Below, piece by piece: positions 1 to 10,143 of a stretch of 33,239 nucleotides of DNA. Position 1 is the stretch's first letter. Each line of letters begins with the position of its first letter. The stretch is from the NCBI GenBank assembly GCA_030627205.1, contig DAOUSN010000031.1, positions 1 through 33,239 on the forward strand. Direction: 5' to 3'. The stretch comes from Methylococcaceae bacterium. GTDB lineage: Bacteria; Pseudomonadota; Gammaproteobacteria; Methylococcales; Methylomonadaceae. Under the pieces are notes generated by a model. That model had not been told where the DNA came from, did no database searches, and saw only the letters and a program-made list of their open reading frames with translations. Position numbers and translations under genes: made by a program.

Positions 1-153
1 CATAAGTTCACTGCCGCACAGGCAGCTTAGAAGATTCTCATTAAGATAAAAATTAATATCATCACGTTCACTGCCGCACAGGCAGCTTAGAAGATTCTCA
101 TTAAGATAAAAATTAATATCATCACGTTCACTGCCGCACAGGCAGCTTAGGGG
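1..153 (+). CRISPR. Trailer end of a type I-F CRISPR array (three repeats, two identical spacers)
   Basis: Repeats start at 6, 66 and 126, a strict 60-bp period made of a 28-bp repeat and a 32-bp spacer. The repeat begins GTTCACTGCCGCACAGGCAG and continues CTTAGAAG, with the CTGCC/GGCAG stem typical of type I-F (Csy) repeats; it is close to the E. coli I-F repeat. The third repeat matches only to 150 and then diverges into a G-run, as expected for the degenerate last repeat. Since I-F leaders lie before GTTCACT, the leader and any cas genes should be to the left, outside the window. Bases 1-5 are the end of another spacer. The spacers at 34-65 and 94-125 are identical. No cas gene is visible. 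Confidence 0.93.
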
Positions 154-181
154 GGAGGATATCAAGAAAAAAAAATATACT

Positions 182-427
182 TTGTTTGTTAAAAAAATTC
201 TAATTATGTCGTTACTGCTATCTTTAACTATTTCAGTTATTATCATCTCTATTGCTTTAGATCATAATCCCATGGGGGAGTTTTGTGAATATTCTGAAAA
301 AAGAATTCTTGAGAGAGACTGTCAAATTAATTGGTTTCATTTGTTGAATTTGGGGTTTATATGGTTTTTATTTTTATTTATACTAACAAGTTTGATATTG
401 TTTACTGTTAGATTTATACTTTTTTAA
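182..427 (+). CDS. Small two-helix membrane protein, unknown
   Basis: The 81-residue frame begins at TTG (182); an in-frame ATG lies at 206 (residue 9). Two hydrophobic segments, about residues 5-25 and 52-77, flank a short polar stretch with two cysteines (35 and 47). A strong purine-rich motif, GGGGGAGG at 151-158, lies just after the last CRISPR repeat but about 23 bases from the TTG, too far for a normal ribosome binding site, so the start is uncertain. I recognise no family. It is convergent with sdhB and ends just before a hairpin. It may be a real small membrane protein or a chance frame. Confidence 0.4.
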   Translation: MFVKKILIMSLLLSLTISVIIISIALDHNPMGEFCEYSEKRILERDCQINWFHLLNLGFIWFLFLFILTSLILFTVRFILF

Positions 428-442
428 GCCAAATATTAACAC

Positions 443-465
443 CCACCCCTTGTATAAAAGGGTGG
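443..465. terminator. Hairpin between convergent genes
   Basis: A nine-pair stem with one mismatch (CCACCCCTT at 443-451 against AAAGGGTGG at 457-465) with a 5-base loop lies between the end of the small membrane ORF and the end of sdhB. It has no clear T-run on either side, so it is a weak candidate terminator serving one or both genes. Confidence 0.4.
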
Positions 466-484
466 AGTAAAGTTGTAAAATCAT

Positions 485-1270
485 TTAACCTTGCTGTCGT
501 ACCAATAACATTTTTTTAATTTCAGCAATCGCTTTAGCAGGATTCAAACCCTTAGGGCAAGTGTCAGTACAATTCATAATCGTATGACAACGATAAAGTT
601 TAAACGGGTCTTCCAATTCATCTAAACGTTCTCCTGTATTTTCATCACGACTATCAACTAACCATCGATACGCTTGCAATAAACTCGCAGGTCCTAAATA
701 ACGATCGCTATTCCACCAATAACTTGGACAACTGGTTGAGCAACAAGCACATAAAACACATTCATATAACCCATCTAATTTTTTTCGTTCCTCTTTACTT
801 TGCAACCGTTCATGATCAGAAGGTGCTGGAGTTTTGGTTTCAATCCACGGTTTTATTGAGGCATATTGTGCATAAAAATTAGTCATATCCGCTACTAAAT
901 CTTTAACAACATCTAAATGCGGCAAAGGAAAAATTTTAATCGTGCCTTTATATTCATCAATGGCTTTTGTACACACAAGGGTATTTTTACCATTAACATT
1001 CATCGCACAAGATCCACAAACCCCTTCACGACAAGAACGACGAAAGGTTAAACTTGAATCAATTTCATTTTTAATTTTTAAAATTGCATCCAAAACCATT
1101 GGTCCACACTTATCTAAATCAAGATAATAGCTATCTACACAAGGGTTTTCCTCTGTATCAGGATTCCAGCGATAGACCTCAAAATGTTTTAACCGTGTTG
1201 CATTCTCAGGAATAGGATATTCTTTTCCTTTAGTAAGTCTAGAATTTTTAGGCAATGCAAATTCAACCAT
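485..1270 (-). CDS. sdhB: Succinate dehydrogenase / fumarate reductase iron-sulfur subunit
   Basis: Electron-transfer subunit of complex II on the cytoplasmic face of the inner membrane; it passes electrons from the FAD subunit to quinone. All cluster ligands are visible: the plant-ferredoxin-type 2Fe-2S set C80, C85, C88 and C100, then C171-x2-C174-x2-C177-x3-C181 and C228-x5-C234-x3-C238 for the 4Fe-4S and 3Fe-4S clusters. The length of 261 residues is normal. The start ATG shares one base with the sdhA stop (TAATG), so the two are translationally coupled. No membrane-anchor genes (sdhC, sdhD) occur in the window, although the protein is intact. Confidence 0.95.
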   Translation of the reverse strand: MVEFALPKNSRLTKGKEYPIPENATRLKHFEVYRWNPDTEENPCVDSYYLDLDKCGPMVLDAILKIKNEIDSSLTFRRSCREGVCGSCAMNVNGKNTLVCTKAIDEYKGTIKIFPLPHLDVVKDLVADMTNFYAQYASIKPWIETKTPAPSDHERLQSKEERKKLDGLYECVLCACCSTSCPSYWWNSDRYLGPASLLQAYRWLVDSRDENTGERLDELEDPFKLYRCHTIMNCTDTCPKGLNPAKAIAEIKKMLLVRQQG

Positions 1271-3054
1271 TAGTAAACCCTCTTTTTAGGTGGAATAGAT
1301 TCAACTTCATCAGTCAGTGTGTGCATGTGAACAGGACGATAGTCAATAGCAACATCATCGCCATCTAACCATACCAGTGTATGCTCTAACCAATTCTGAT
1401 CATCTCGGTCTGGGTAATCTTCTCGTGAATGTCCACCTCTACTTTCAGTACGATTAGCAGCACTTGCAATAGTTACTGTCGCTTGTGCTAATAAATTATC
1501 AAGCTCTAAAGTTTCAACTAAATCGGTATTCCAAATAAGTGATGAATCGGTAACCTGTACGTCATTAAATAATCCCCGTACCATTTTTAATTCAGCAATA
1601 CCTGCTTGTAATACGTCACCTGTTCTGAAAACCGCCGCATGAGATTGCATTGTTTGCTGCATGGCTAACCGAATGTCAGCCGTTTTTTGTGTGCCTTGTG
1701 CATGGCGAATCGTATCAAAACGATTTAACGCAGCATCACAAGCATCTTTTTTCAAGGGTGAATGTGGTGTTCTCGGTTTAATCAATTCTGCACAACGAAT
1801 GGCTGCCGCTCGTCCAAAAACGACTAAATCTAATAATGAATTTGAACCCAAACGATTCGCGCCATGAACTGATACACATGCAGCTTCACCAATCGCCATC
1901 AAACCAGGAACAACGGTTTCTGGATTACCATCTTCATTCAGTGAGACAACTTCAGCTTTATAATTGGTTGGAATCCCTCCCATATTGTAATGTACTGTCG
2001 GTAAAATAGGGATAGGTTCTTTGGTAACATCAACTCCTGCAAAAATACGGGCAGTTTCTGAAATACCAGGGAGACGTTCTTTAATTATTTCAGGATCTAA
2101 ATGTTCAATATGTAAAAACGCATGATCTTTATGTTCACCAACACCCCGTCCTTCTCGGATTTCTAAGGTAATTGCCCGACTAACTACATCACGAGAAGCT
2201 AAATCTTTGGCATTTGGTGCATAACGTTCCATAAAACGCTCACCTTCAGAATTAGTTAAATAACCACCTTCGCCTCTTACCCCTTCGGTAATTAAACAAC
2301 CAGCTCCATAAATACCTGTTGGATGAAATTGAATAAACTCCATATCTTGTAATGGTAATCCCGCCCGTAATACCATTGCATTACCATCACCTGTAACCGT
2401 ATGAGCAGATGTACATGAAAAGAAACATCGCCCATAACCACCTGTTGCTAAGACGGTCGCATGCGCTCTAAATAAATGTAATGTGCCATCATCTAAACAC
2501 CATGCTAATACCCCTTTACATTCACCATTGTCCATAATTAAATCTAAAACAATGTATTCAATAAAAAATTCTGCTTTATATTTTAATGATTGCTGATATA
2601 AGGTATGCAAAATAGCGTGACCAGTGACATCAGCAGCCGCACAAGTTCGTTGAGCAATGCCTTCACCAAAATTAGTGGTCATTCCTCCAAAGGCACGTTG
2701 ATAAATTTTCCCATCTTCTGTGCGCGAAAAAGGAACACCGTATTGTTCTAATTCTAAAATAGCAGGAATAGCTTCACGACACATATACTCAATAGCATCT
2801 TGATCTCCTAACCAATCAGAACCTTTGACGGTATCATACATGTGCCAACGCCAATCATCTTCACCCGCATTACCTAAAGCCGCACTAATTCCTCCTTGTG
2901 CAGCAACGGTATGACTACGGGTGGGAAAAACTTTAGAGATACATGCAGTTTTTAAGCCTTTTTCAGCCATACCCAGCGTAGCACGTAAACCTGCGCCACC
3001 AGCACCAACAATAATAGTGTCGTATTGGTGTTCGATAATATTATAACTTGCCAT
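1270..3054 (-). CDS. sdhA: Succinate dehydrogenase flavoprotein subunit
   Basis: Catalytic FAD subunit of complex II (succinate to fumarate, TCA cycle). The N-terminal dinucleotide-binding motif GAGGAGLRA starts at residue 17, and the SHTVAAQGG motif carries H48, the histidine that binds FAD covalently in this family. The substrate and capping region includes [21 protein letters not shown], and the C-terminus ends in the family-typical PPKKRVY. The length is 594 residues, as expected. It is first in a two-gene unit with sdhB. The order A-B without C or D directly upstream differs from the usual sdhCDAB operon, so the anchors are presumably elsewhere. Confidence 0.96.
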   Translation of the reverse strand: MASYNIIEHQYDTIIVGAGGAGLRATLGMAEKGLKTACISKVFPTRSHTVAAQGGISAALGNAGEDDWRWHMYDTVKGSDWLGDQDAIEYMCREAIPAILELEQYGVPFSRTEDGKIYQRAFGGMTTNFGEGIAQRTCAAADVTGHAILHTLYQQSLKYKAEFFIEYIVLDLIMDNGECKGVLAWCLDDGTLHLFRAHATVLATGGYGRCFFSCTSAHTVTGDGNAMVLRAGLPLQDMEFIQFHPTGIYGAGCLITEGVRGEGGYLTNSEGERFMERYAPNAKDLASRDVVSRAITLEIREGRGVGEHKDHAFLHIEHLDPEIIKERLPGISETARIFAGVDVTKEPIPILPTVHYNMGGIPTNYKAEVVSLNEDGNPETVVPGLMAIGEAACVSVHGANRLGSNSLLDLVVFGRAAAIRCAELIKPRTPHSPLKKDACDAALNRFDTIRHAQGTQKTADIRLAMQQTMQSHAAVFRTGDVLQAGIAELKMVRGLFNDVQVTDSSLIWNTDLVETLELDNLLAQATVTIASAANRTESRGGHSREDYPDRDDQNWLEHTLVWLDGDDVAIDYRPVHMHTLTDEVESIPPKKRVY

Positions 3055-3089
3055 AAAGACGGATTCCTTTAAGTCGATTTATAATTAAT

Positions 3090-3542
3090 TTATAAGTCAA
3101 AATCAGTAGGGTTTAAATTTAGTTCGCGGGCAATTTTTACCGCAACCACTTTTTCATCAGCATCAAAATTTCCATCAGCCTCTGCAATAGAGATAATCAT
3201 TCGCATCACTAACCGCGATGCTTCATTATTACTTTTTAATTTACCTAATGCCGCATAACCTTTAGCATCACCAATATCTTTATCAAATTCAATTTGAGTA
3301 ACAAATTCTTGAAAGGAATTAATTACGTCTGCAGTGGTAAAGATTGATAATGCTTCATGGTTTTCAATAAATTTAACCATTTTTTGTTTTTCAGACGAGC
3401 TAATTTCGCCATCAGCTAAGGCAATTAAAGCTGCCCCTGCCATAGCAGCATTAAGGAATTCTTTATTTTTAAATTTTAATGCCGCAGTTTTTAAATCGGA
3501 CATTTTGTCTTTGACGTTATTAAGGAAATTATTAAAACTCAT
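3090..3542 (-). CDS. TerB-like protein
   Basis: A 150-residue protein of the TerB family (all-helical, metal-binding, first known from tellurite resistance operons). Two typical acidic repeats are visible: ALADGEISSSEKQKM near residue 42 and IAEADGNFDADEK near residue 118, the conserved D-G acidic motifs of the fold. The length equals that of classical TerB. No other ter genes (terZ, A, C, D, E) lie nearby, so tellurite resistance should not be assumed. It lies 35 bases upstream of sdhA on the same strand and could be co-transcribed with it. Confidence 0.85.
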   Translation of the reverse strand: MSFNNFLNNVKDKMSDLKTAALKFKNKEFLNAAMAGAALIALADGEISSSEKQKMVKFIENHEALSIFTTADVINSFQEFVTQIEFDKDIGDAKGYAALGKLKSNNEASRLVMRMIISIAEADGNFDADEKVVAVKIARELNLNPTDFDL

Positions 3543-3649
3543 GATAGATACCTGTTTATAAACGATTGAATGATACAGTAGTGATAAAATTAGTTAATTT
3601 AAAAAGAACTCTCCTTATTTTACTCCTACCGCTTTTAATTACGAAAATT

Positions 3650-4702
3650 TTATGTCTTTTTTGTTGATAAATACCATTGAACAGTTTTCCTAATCCCACT
3701 TTCAAAGCTTTCTTTGGGAGTCCAATTTAATTCTCGCTTAATTTTACTGGCATCAATCGCATAACGAACATCATGCCCTGAACGGTCAGTAACATAAGTA
3801 ATTAAGTCTTGATACTGTTTAATATTGCTAGGTTTATTAGGAGCAAGTTCTTCCAATAATTGACATATAATATGAACGACATCAATATTTCTTTTTTCAT
3901 TGTGACCACCAATATTATAAGTTTCACCAATGTTTCCAGTCATCGCAACCAGTATTAATGCCTGTGCATGGTCATCAACATACAACCAATCACGAATTTG
4001 GTGACCTTTACCATAAACAGGCAGCGGTTTGCCCACAAGGGCATTTAAGATCATTAAAGGGATTAATTTTTCTGGGAATTGATATGAACCATAATTATTT
4101 GAACAATTAGTGATTAAAATAGGTAAGCCATAGGTTCTATACCATGCTCTGACTAAATGATCGGAACTTGCTTTAGCGGCTGAATAAGGAGAACTCGGTG
4201 CATAAGAACTTGTTTCGGTAAAGAGTGGTAAAGCTTCATCAGAAGTTTGTTCATCAGGGTGCGGAAGATCCCCATAAACTTCATCGGTAGAAATATGATG
4301 AAACCGAAAATTGGTTTTTTTATTAACCTCTAACTGTGACCAATAATCCCGTGCCTGTTCCAATAAAGTATACGTTCCAATAATATTAGTTTGAATAAAT
4401 TCAGCAGGGCCATCAATTGAACGATCAACATGGGTTTCTGCCGCAAGGTGCATAATAATATCAGGTTGATAGGTTGTTATAACTCGTTTTATTGCATCAA
4501 CATCACAAATATCAACTTGTTCAAAATGATAACGTAAACTTTGGTCAATTGATTTCAAGGTTTCTAAATTACCCGCATAAGTCAATTTATCAACATTAAT
4601 AACAGTATGCTCGGTATTATTAATTAGTTCGCGAATAACCGCAGAGCCAATAAACCCAGCACCGCCTGTGACTAAAATACATTTGTTATTAGATAAGTTC
4701 AT
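3650..4702 (-). CDS. rfbB: dTDP-glucose 4,6-dehydratase
   Basis: Second enzyme of dTDP-L-rhamnose synthesis: converts dTDP-glucose to dTDP-4-keto-6-deoxyglucose using bound NAD. Extended SDR features are all present: the Rossmann motif GGAGFIGS at 13-20, the catalytic triplet T139-D140-E141 that distinguishes the dehydratases, and the Y173-x3-K177 pair. The length of 350 residues is normal. It is the last gene of the rhamnose operon and starts 2 bases after the rfbD stop. The product supplies sugar for O-antigen or other surface polysaccharide. The symbol rmlB is synonymous. Confidence 0.96.
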   Translation of the reverse strand: MNLSNNKCILVTGGAGFIGSAVIRELINNTEHTVINVDKLTYAGNLETLKSIDQSLRYHFEQVDICDVDAIKRVITTYQPDIIMHLAAETHVDRSIDGPAEFIQTNIIGTYTLLEQARDYWSQLEVNKKTNFRFHHISTDEVYGDLPHPDEQTSDEALPLFTETSSYAPSSPYSAAKASSDHLVRAWYRTYGLPILITNCSNNYGSYQFPEKLIPLMILNALVGKPLPVYGKGHQIRDWLYVDDHAQALILVAMTGNIGETYNIGGHNEKRNIDVVHIICQLLEELAPNKPSNIKQYQDLITYVTDRSGHDVRYAIDASKIKRELNWTPKESFESGIRKTVQWYLSTKKT

Positions 4703-4704
4703 TA

Positions 4705-5586
4705 TTAATTATTAAGGTTGTTTAGACATTGCTGCAAGGAATCTTTCCAATAAGGGATTTTCAAATCAAAGCTTTGTTTAATTTGTGCTTTATTCAAAAG
4801 ACTATAATGGGGACGTTTAGCAGCGGTTGGATAATCTTTTGTTTCTATGGGTTTAAGTTGACAGCTAATCCCACTTAATTCAAAAATAGTTTTAGCAAAA
4901 TCATACCAACTACAAACCCCTTCATTACTGTAATGATAAAGCCTAAAGTTTGAATGTTGCTGCTCTAAACTTGGGTGGGAAACAATCGTTAAAATAGCTT
5001 TCGCTAAATCTAAAGCATAAGTAGGTGTACCAATCTGGTCAAAAATAACCTTTAATTCATCCCGTTCACGACCTAATTTCAGCATGGTTTTGACAAAATT
5101 ATGTCCATATTCAGAATAAACCCAACTGGTACGAATTATTAAACCCCTAGGATTAATCTCCTGAACAGCTTGTTCACCATTGAGTTTTGTTTGCCCATAA
5201 ACACCTTGAGGATTGGTTAAATCTGCCTCTTTATAAGGCTCAAAACTTTCACCATTAAAAACATAATCGGTGCTAAGGTGAATAAAAATAGCCTCTTGCT
5301 GTTTAGCAATTTCAGCAAGTCTCTGTACTGCTTGTTGGTTAATTAATCCAGCTAAATCAGCCTCTGATTCGGCTTTATCAACCGCAGTATAAGCGGCGCA
5401 ATTAATTATAACTTTAAATTGTCGGTTGGTAAAAAAGCGATTAATTGAATCCACTGATGCAAGATCACAATCCTTTCTAGTAATGTAGGTTAATTGATAA
5501 TGCTTATAACCTGACTGAATGGCTTTAATGGATTGTCCAAGTTGACCAGTTGCACCGATAATTAGAATTGTTTTGTTTAAATCCAT
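4705..5586 (-). CDS. rfbD: dTDP-4-dehydrorhamnose reductase
   Basis: Final enzyme of the pathway: NAD(P)H-dependent reduction of dTDP-4-keto-L-rhamnose to dTDP-L-rhamnose. The N-terminal motif [11 protein letters not shown] (residues 9-19) is the nucleotide-binding loop of RmlD, STDYVF is at 105-110, and the catalytic pair is Y130-x3-K134. 293 residues, a normal length. It starts 8 bases after the rfbC stop and ends 2 bases before rfbB, consistent with one polycistronic message. The synonym is rmlD. Confidence 0.95.
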   Translation of the reverse strand: MDLNKTILIIGATGQLGQSIKAIQSGYKHYQLTYITRKDCDLASVDSINRFFTNRQFKVIINCAAYTAVDKAESEADLAGLINQQAVQRLAEIAKQQEAIFIHLSTDYVFNGESFEPYKEADLTNPQGVYGQTKLNGEQAVQEINPRGLIIRTSWVYSEYGHNFVKTMLKLGRERDELKVIFDQIGTPTYALDLAKAILTIVSHPSLEQQHSNFRLYHYSNEGVCSWYDFAKTIFELSGISCQLKPIETKDYPTAAKRPHYSLLNKAQIKQSFDLKIPYWKDSLQQCLNNLNN

Positions 5587-5594
5587 GATTAATT

Positions 5595-6170
5595 TTATAG
5601 ATAATAGTTAATGCGATAGTCAAATAAATCAACACTGGCAGACAAATTTAATTGCTGTGTATCTTTAGCTGAAAGTTGTAGACTATTTTTTGGTAATATC
5701 CAATTGATATTAATCTCACTATCATCAAAAGCAAGACCACGGTCGCATTCAGGCGAATAATAATTATCGACTTTATAAGCAAAAATAGCAGTGTCACTTA
5801 AAACCACAAAACCATGTGCGAACCCTCTAGGCACAAAAAGTTGATATTTATTTTCAGAACTTAATTTTACCGCAACATGTTGACTAAATGTAGGGCTTCC
5901 TTGGCGAATATCCACCGCTACATCAAGTACCTCACCTTCAATAACGCGAACTAATTTAGATTGTGCGTAAGGTGCGAGTTGAAAATGTAGTCCTCGTAAT
6001 ACTCCTTTAGAGGATTTAGATTCATTATCTTGAACAAAATCTACAGAAAAACCTAAAGCTTGTTCAAATAAATCCTGTCTAAAGGTTTCAACAAAATAAC
6101 CTCGTGTATCTCCATGTATTTTAGGTTGGCATAACACAACTTCTGGAATTGCTTGTTTTATAAATTTCAT
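5595..6170 (-). CDS. rfbC: dTDP-4-dehydrorhamnose 3,5-epimerase
   Basis: Third step of dTDP-L-rhamnose synthesis: double epimerisation at C3 and C5 of the 4-keto sugar by a cupin-fold enzyme. Diagnostic segments are [12 protein letters not shown] (19-30), the [18 protein letters not shown] stretch containing catalytic H62, and PRGFAHGF (114-121). 191 residues, slightly longer than the usual 180-185. The ATG overlaps the rfbA stop by four bases (ATGA), and its ribosome binding site AGGAG lies inside the end of rfbA, so translation is coupled. The synonym is rmlC. Confidence 0.96.
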   Translation of the reverse strand: MKFIKQAIPEVVLCQPKIHGDTRGYFVETFRQDLFEQALGFSVDFVQDNESKSSKGVLRGLHFQLAPYAQSKLVRVIEGEVLDVAVDIRQGSPTFSQHVAVKLSSENKYQLFVPRGFAHGFVVLSDTAIFAYKVDNYYSPECDRGLAFDDSEININWILPKNSLQLSAKDTQQLNLSASVDLFDYRINYYL

Positions 6171-7051
6171 GGTAACTCCTGTTCAGCAATTTTTAATAAA
6201 TATTGCCCATATTGATTTTTAAGTAAAGGTTCTGCTAATTTCAATAATTGAGCTTTATTAATATAACCGCGTTCATAAGCAATTTCTTCTAAACAAGCTA
6301 TTTTAAGTCCTTGACGTTTTTCTATAGTTTCAATAAATACTGAAGCTTCAAGTAGACATTCATGTGTGCCAGTATCTAACCATGCCATTCCACGCCCCAT
6401 TATTTCTAATTTAAGTCGTTGTTCATCAAGATATAGTTGATTAACCGATGTTATTTCAAGCTCACCACGAGCAGATGGTTTAACTTGTTTAGCTTTTTTA
6501 ATAACATCATTGGGATAAAAATACAATCCAGTCACCGCATAATGACTTTTTGGATTTTTAGGTTTTTCCTCTAAATTAATGACGTTACCACTCTTATCGA
6601 ATTCAGCCACCCCATAGTTTTCTGGGGTAGCAACGCGATAACCAAAGACGGTAGATTTAGATTCTTTTTGAGCATTAATAACCGCATTATCAAGTAATCC
6701 CGTTAAATTATGCCCATAAAAAATATTATCCCCTAAAATTAAGCAGACATCATCATCTGCAATAAACTCTTCACCTAAAATAAAAGCTTGAGCAAGTCCG
6801 TCAGGTGATGGCTGAGTAATATACTCAAACTGCATTCCTAATTCAGATCCATCAGATAATAGTCGTTGAAAACTAGCTTGATCCTCAGGTGTAGTAATTA
6901 TTAAAACTTCACGAATACCTGCTAACATTAACACGGATAACGGGTAATAAAGCATCGGTTTATCATACAAAGGCACGAGTTGTTTGGAAACGCCCTTGGT
7001 TATAGGGTATAACCGTGTTCCTGTTCCACCTGCAAGAATAATTCCTTTCAT
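6167..7051 (-). CDS. rfbA: Glucose-1-phosphate thymidylyltransferase
   Basis: First and committed step of the pathway: glucose-1-phosphate plus dTTP gives dTDP-glucose. The N-terminal signature [20 protein letters not shown] (residues 7-26) is the nucleotidyltransferase loop; [11 protein letters not shown] and LGDNIFYG (metal-binding aspartate) follow. 294 residues, full length. It is the first gene of the rfbA-C-D-B operon, about 45 bases downstream of a candidate promoter. dTDP-L-rhamnose usually feeds back on this enzyme in the family. Confidence 0.96.
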   Translation of the reverse strand: MKGIILAGGTGTRLYPITKGVSKQLVPLYDKPMLYYPLSVLMLAGIREVLIITTPEDQASFQRLLSDGSELGMQFEYITQPSPDGLAQAFILGEEFIADDDVCLILGDNIFYGHNLTGLLDNAVINAQKESKSTVFGYRVATPENYGVAEFDKSGNVINLEEKPKNPKSHYAVTGLYFYPNDVIKKAKQVKPSARGELEITSVNQLYLDEQRLKLEIMGRGMAWLDTGTHECLLEASVFIETIEKRQGLKIACLEEIAYERGYINKAQLLKLAEPLLKNQYGQYLLKIAEQELP

Positions 7052-7097
7052 ATATGATACCTCAGTTATTAATGTAATTTTAATGTTGGTAGGCTAA

Positions 7098-7126
7098 ATT
7101 CTAGCAAATAACTTAAAAGATCTCTA
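7098..7126 (-). promoter_or_regulatory. Candidate sigma-70 promoter of the rhamnose operon
   Basis: On the minus strand a TAGAGA hexamer (7126-7121) is followed after 17 bases by TAGAAT (7103-7098), four and five matches to the -35 and -10 consensus. It sits about 47 bases upstream of the rfbA start. In AT-rich DNA such matches are common, so this is only a candidate. Confidence 0.33.
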
Positions 7127-7142
7127 ATAAAGCTTAATCCAA

Positions 7143-7502
7143 ATGCATTGGTTAGATGAAACCCGCTGGACAGAAGCGAGGTTAGTTTCTATTATTGCAC
7201 AACAAACAGGCACTCGTAGAGTAGTAATGTTTGCTTGGATGAATCGTGAGTCTTTAGCCCATTTAGATTATTGGTTGTATTACTTAAATAATTTAGCTAG
7301 TAAAACACAAATTTCAGACGTATTAAAAAAAGATGAGTTATTACAAGAAGCTTTTGATGTTGCTGAATTTATAGCGTTAGGTAAAGATGAGAAGTTTTCT
7401 TATCAGCAAGATGTAAAAGCACGTTGGGATAATAAATCATGCTTAGATTTTGCAAATATTTCATCATCAATAATGCAAATTACAATAGTAACAACTTATT
7501 AA
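7143..7502 (+). pseudogene. Chimeric remnant: HisI N-terminus fused in frame to an Rpn/PDDEXK-transposase C-terminus
   Basis: Residues 1-40 read like the start of phosphoribosyl-AMP cyclohydrolase (HisI), with WLDETRW and [13 protein letters not shown]; the rest of HisI, including its metal-binding residues, is missing. From about residue 42 the frame reads WLYYLNNL, then [16 protein letters not shown] and [11 protein letters not shown], which resembles the C-terminal tail of Rpn-type PD-(D/E)XK nuclease/transposases (PDDEXK_2 or Transposase_31 kind). The last 15 or so residues match neither. No strong ribosome binding site precedes the ATG, and the end overlaps the 3' end of dinB by 23 bases. 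Neither parent activity can survive; it is most likely an in-frame deletion or recombination scar. Confidence 0.6.
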
Positions 7503-8577
7503 AAATATCGTGTTGTTGATAATTTATTAATGAATCCTGATCTCTTAAAGAAGATAAACTAATTCCTAACAATCTTATTTTTCGCTGACCAACATCGGTA
7601 TTTTTTAATAATGATTGCAATAATAACAGCGGGTCTGTTTTCATTAAAATAGTTGCTGATAAAGTACAGCTACGAGTAATTTGTACAAAATCATGATACT
7701 TAATTTTAACTGTTAAAGTGTTTGCAATCATTTGTTTTTTATTTAACCGAATTAACGCTTTATTAAATAAGTGTTGTAATTGATTTAAAACCTGTTGCTG
7801 TTCCAAAATATCACTTGCAAAGGTGGTTTCAACACCAACTGATTTACTAATTCGATGAGGGTTAACAGGACGTAAATCTACCCCTCGACAAATATCATAA
7901 TAATAAAGTCCTTTTTTACCAAAATACTGCTGTAAAACGATTAATGAATATTTTTTTAAGTCTTTACCTATTACTATCCCTAAATTATTCATTTTTTTAA
8001 GAGTCGCTTTACCTATTCCATGAAATTCTCCAATATCTAAATTCTCTACAAAGACCTCCCCATGCTCTGGTTTGATTAAAAATAAGCCATTAGGTTTATC
8101 CTTATCCGATGCAATTTTAGCGAGAAATTTATTATAAGAGATGCCTGCTGATGCTGTTAATTGGGTTTGTTGTTGAATATCCTTTTTAATTTGTTTAGCC
8201 ATTAGCGTTGCAGAATTTTTACATAATGTTACTTCACTCACATCAAGATAAGCTTCATCTAAGGATAAGGGTTCAAAGATGTCAGTATAATCAGAAAAAA
8301 TCTTGCGTATAATCGTAGATACCTCTCTATAAGCCTCCATACGAGGTTTAACAAAGGTTGCATTAGGGCATAAATGATAGGCTGTTATAGAAGGCATTGC
8401 CGAATGAATTCCATAACGCCTTGCTTCATAATTACAGGTAGAAACAACACCTCGAGAATAAGGTGAGCCTCCAACAATTAGAGGTTTATTACGGTAATTT
8501 GGGAAATCACGTTGCTCAACTGCTGCAAAGAAGGCATCCATATCAATATGAATAATTTTTCGACTTTGCAACTTCAT
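7480..8577 (-). CDS. dinB: DNA polymerase IV (Y family)
   Basis: Translesion polymerase that bypasses lesions and extends mismatched ends with low fidelity. Motif [11 protein letters not shown] holds catalytic D12, and SLDEAYLD holds D107-E108; F17 occupies the steric-gate position that excludes ribonucleotides. The order is palm and fingers (residues 1-170), thumb with the helix-hairpin-helix (about 175-240), then little finger. 365 residues against about 350 in E. coli. The C-terminus ends KLLLL rather than a clear clamp-binding peptide, and its 3' end overlaps the chimeric remnant on the other strand, so the last residues may have been altered by that rearrangement. It follows the DUF4389 gene by 11 bases. 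No LexA box was found. Confidence 0.95.
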   Translation of the reverse strand: MKLQSRKIIHIDMDAFFAAVEQRDFPNYRNKPLIVGGSPYSRGVVSTCNYEARRYGIHSAMPSITAYHLCPNATFVKPRMEAYREVSTIIRKIFSDYTDIFEPLSLDEAYLDVSEVTLCKNSATLMAKQIKKDIQQQTQLTASAGISYNKFLAKIASDKDKPNGLFLIKPEHGEVFVENLDIGEFHGIGKATLKKMNNLGIVIGKDLKKYSLIVLQQYFGKKGLYYYDICRGVDLRPVNPHRISKSVGVETTFASDILEQQQVLNQLQHLFNKALIRLNKKQMIANTLTVKIKYHDFVQITRSCTLSATILMKTDPLLLLQSLLKNTDVGQRKIRLLGISLSSLRDQDSLINYQQHDIFNKLLLL

Positions 8578-8588
8578 AGTTTAAAATT

Positions 8589-8900
8589 TTAAATTTCGGA
8601 CTTGATCTTAGGTAAATTAAGTTCTTCGGTTAATTTCCAATCAGAAAAAGGGAAAGGAAGTGTATCTGTATTAAAGGTTAAAAAGAGTAACACATGATAT
8701 AAATAAGCAGAAAGATTGCTACCAAAAGTTAAAATATTTTCATTAGTACGACCAGTAAATAGCATTGATGCAACTTGCAATAAAATGACTGCCCATAATA
8801 AAATTCTCACTAAACCAACAATCACTGCAAAAATTGTCATAAAAAAGATTCTTTTCCAAGTGCTAAGTTGTTTTAAATTATCATTAATTTGTTCTTTCAT
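8589..8900 (-). CDS. DUF4389 membrane protein
   Basis: A 103-residue inner membrane protein matching the DUF4389 pattern: a helix at about residues 17-48 ending in SMLFTGRTNENIL, then LSAYLYHVLLFLTFNTD and a PFPFSDW motif near the C-terminus. The function is unknown. It lies between DUF2333 and dinB on the same strand, 11 bases before dinB, so it may be co-transcribed with the polymerase. Confidence 0.8.
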   Translation of the reverse strand: MKEQINDNLKQLSTWKRIFFMTIFAVIVGLVRILLWAVILLQVASMLFTGRTNENILTFGSNLSAYLYHVLLFLTFNTDTLPFPFSDWKLTEELNLPKIKSEI

Positions 8901-8941
8901 AAGTGTAAACCTTAAATTTTAAATATTTTTTATCAATAAAG

Positions 8942-8966
8942 TGCAACAGTTAAAAAAACCGTTGCA
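8942..8966 (-). terminator. Hairpin just downstream of the DUF2333 gene
   Basis: TGCAACAGTT (8942-8951) pairs with AACCGTTGCA (8957-8966) with one mismatch and a 5-base A loop, eight bases past the DUF2333 stop. The minus strand continues CACTTTATTGATA, only moderately T-rich. It is a candidate terminator or attenuator ahead of DUF4389-dinB. Confidence 0.4.
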
Positions 8967-8974
8967 TTTAACAT

Positions 8975-10066
8975 TTATCCCCGATTCATAACATCTCGTA
9001 AATCAAGGGCTGCAGCATTTGCACGTGCAATATAATTTGCCATAGATAATGAATAATTAGCTAACATGCCAAAGCCATTCCCATTTAAAATCATTGGACT
9101 CAAAATAGGGCTTAACGCATTTTCCAATGAATAAATCATAGACTCTATGGTTCGCATTGCACGTTTATCTTCTAAAATAAGACGAAAATCATACCTAATA
9201 GCTTGAAGAATATGAAGTAATGACCAGCTAGCTCCACGGGCTTCATAGAAAACATTATCAATTTCTAACCATGGTGTTTTTGCTAATAAAGTCTCCTTTC
9301 CTATCTTGGTCTTTTCTAAAGGATCCATATCTATCGCAAGAATTGCCATCGCCTCATGACGGTCAGTACTTGCACCTAAACGTGTTGATAATCCACCTAG
9401 ACGTTTGATGATAACTTCTGAGTATTGCCATAAATTATCAGCACGAGAATAAAATTGACCACGCTTTTGTTTACCTTTAGGTTCTTTTAAACGTGACATA
9501 TAGGCGTGTAAAGCTTCTATCCCTTTTTCATATTCTGCCTCGGTTGACGGCAATGCCCAAGAATTACGTTCATAATAAAAATAAGGTTCTGCAACTGATA
9601 AATCAATATCTTCTGCCGATTGAGATTGATCGCGAGAAAAATGATTTCTTAGAGCGGTAGTCGCATCACGCAACATAATCAATGCGCCATATTCCCAACT
9701 TGGGACATTATCTAAGAGTACTCCCGGAGGCATAACATCATTAGTAAGATAACCTCCTGGTTTGTGCATTAACACTTCTGCTATATGGGCTAACGTATTA
9801 GTGTAAACATAGCCATCAGGTAAATCATCTAATGTATTTACCACTTCTGACACTGAAACCCCTTCTTCTTGCGAATAGCGCTCAACAGCTTCTCTTTCAA
9901 CATCAAATAAATCAGGTTCACTACCCCACCAAGCTCCTAAAATAAAGAGTACAAGTAAAACAATACCAATAAAACCACTAAAACCCCAAAGTATCCCTTT
10001 TGACTTTGCATCTTCTGAATATTCTATCGTTGGCATTTGGTCTTCTAAAGACTCGGTATCTGACAT
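8975..10066 (-). CDS. DUF2333 family membrane-anchored protein
   Basis: A 363-residue protein with a short acidic cytoplasmic N-terminus, one membrane helix (about residues 29-47) and a long, mostly helical periplasmic domain. WGSEPDLFDV just after the helix, LPDGYVYTNTL, KPGGYLTNDVMPPG and ERNSWALPSTE are recognisable features of DUF2333 (YjfI-unrelated, gammaproteobacterial). No enzymatic motif is visible, and the function of the family is not established. It is probably the first gene of a DUF2333-DUF4389-dinB series, though a hairpin separates it from the second gene. Confidence 0.82.
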   Translation of the reverse strand: MSDTESLEDQMPTIEYSEDAKSKGILWGFSGFIGIVLLVLFILGAWWGSEPDLFDVEREAVERYSQEEGVSVSEVVNTLDDLPDGYVYTNTLAHIAEVLMHKPGGYLTNDVMPPGVLLDNVPSWEYGALIMLRDATTALRNHFSRDQSQSAEDIDLSVAEPYFYYERNSWALPSTEAEYEKGIEALHAYMSRLKEPKGKQKRGQFYSRADNLWQYSEVIIKRLGGLSTRLGASTDRHEAMAILAIDMDPLEKTKIGKETLLAKTPWLEIDNVFYEARGASWSLLHILQAIRYDFRLILEDKRAMRTIESMIYSLENALSPILSPMILNGNGFGMLANYSLSMANYIARANAAALDLRDVMNRG

Positions 10067-10143
10067 CTGTTAGTATCCTTATTTATATCAATGGGAGAAC
10101 AAGAAAATGGTAACTTTATGAAATAAGTATCTATGGTAGCAGA

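Noticed and set aside
3090-3542. Reading the TerB-like gene as tellurite resistance
   Set aside because: No other ter genes are present and isolated TerB-like proteins are widespread.
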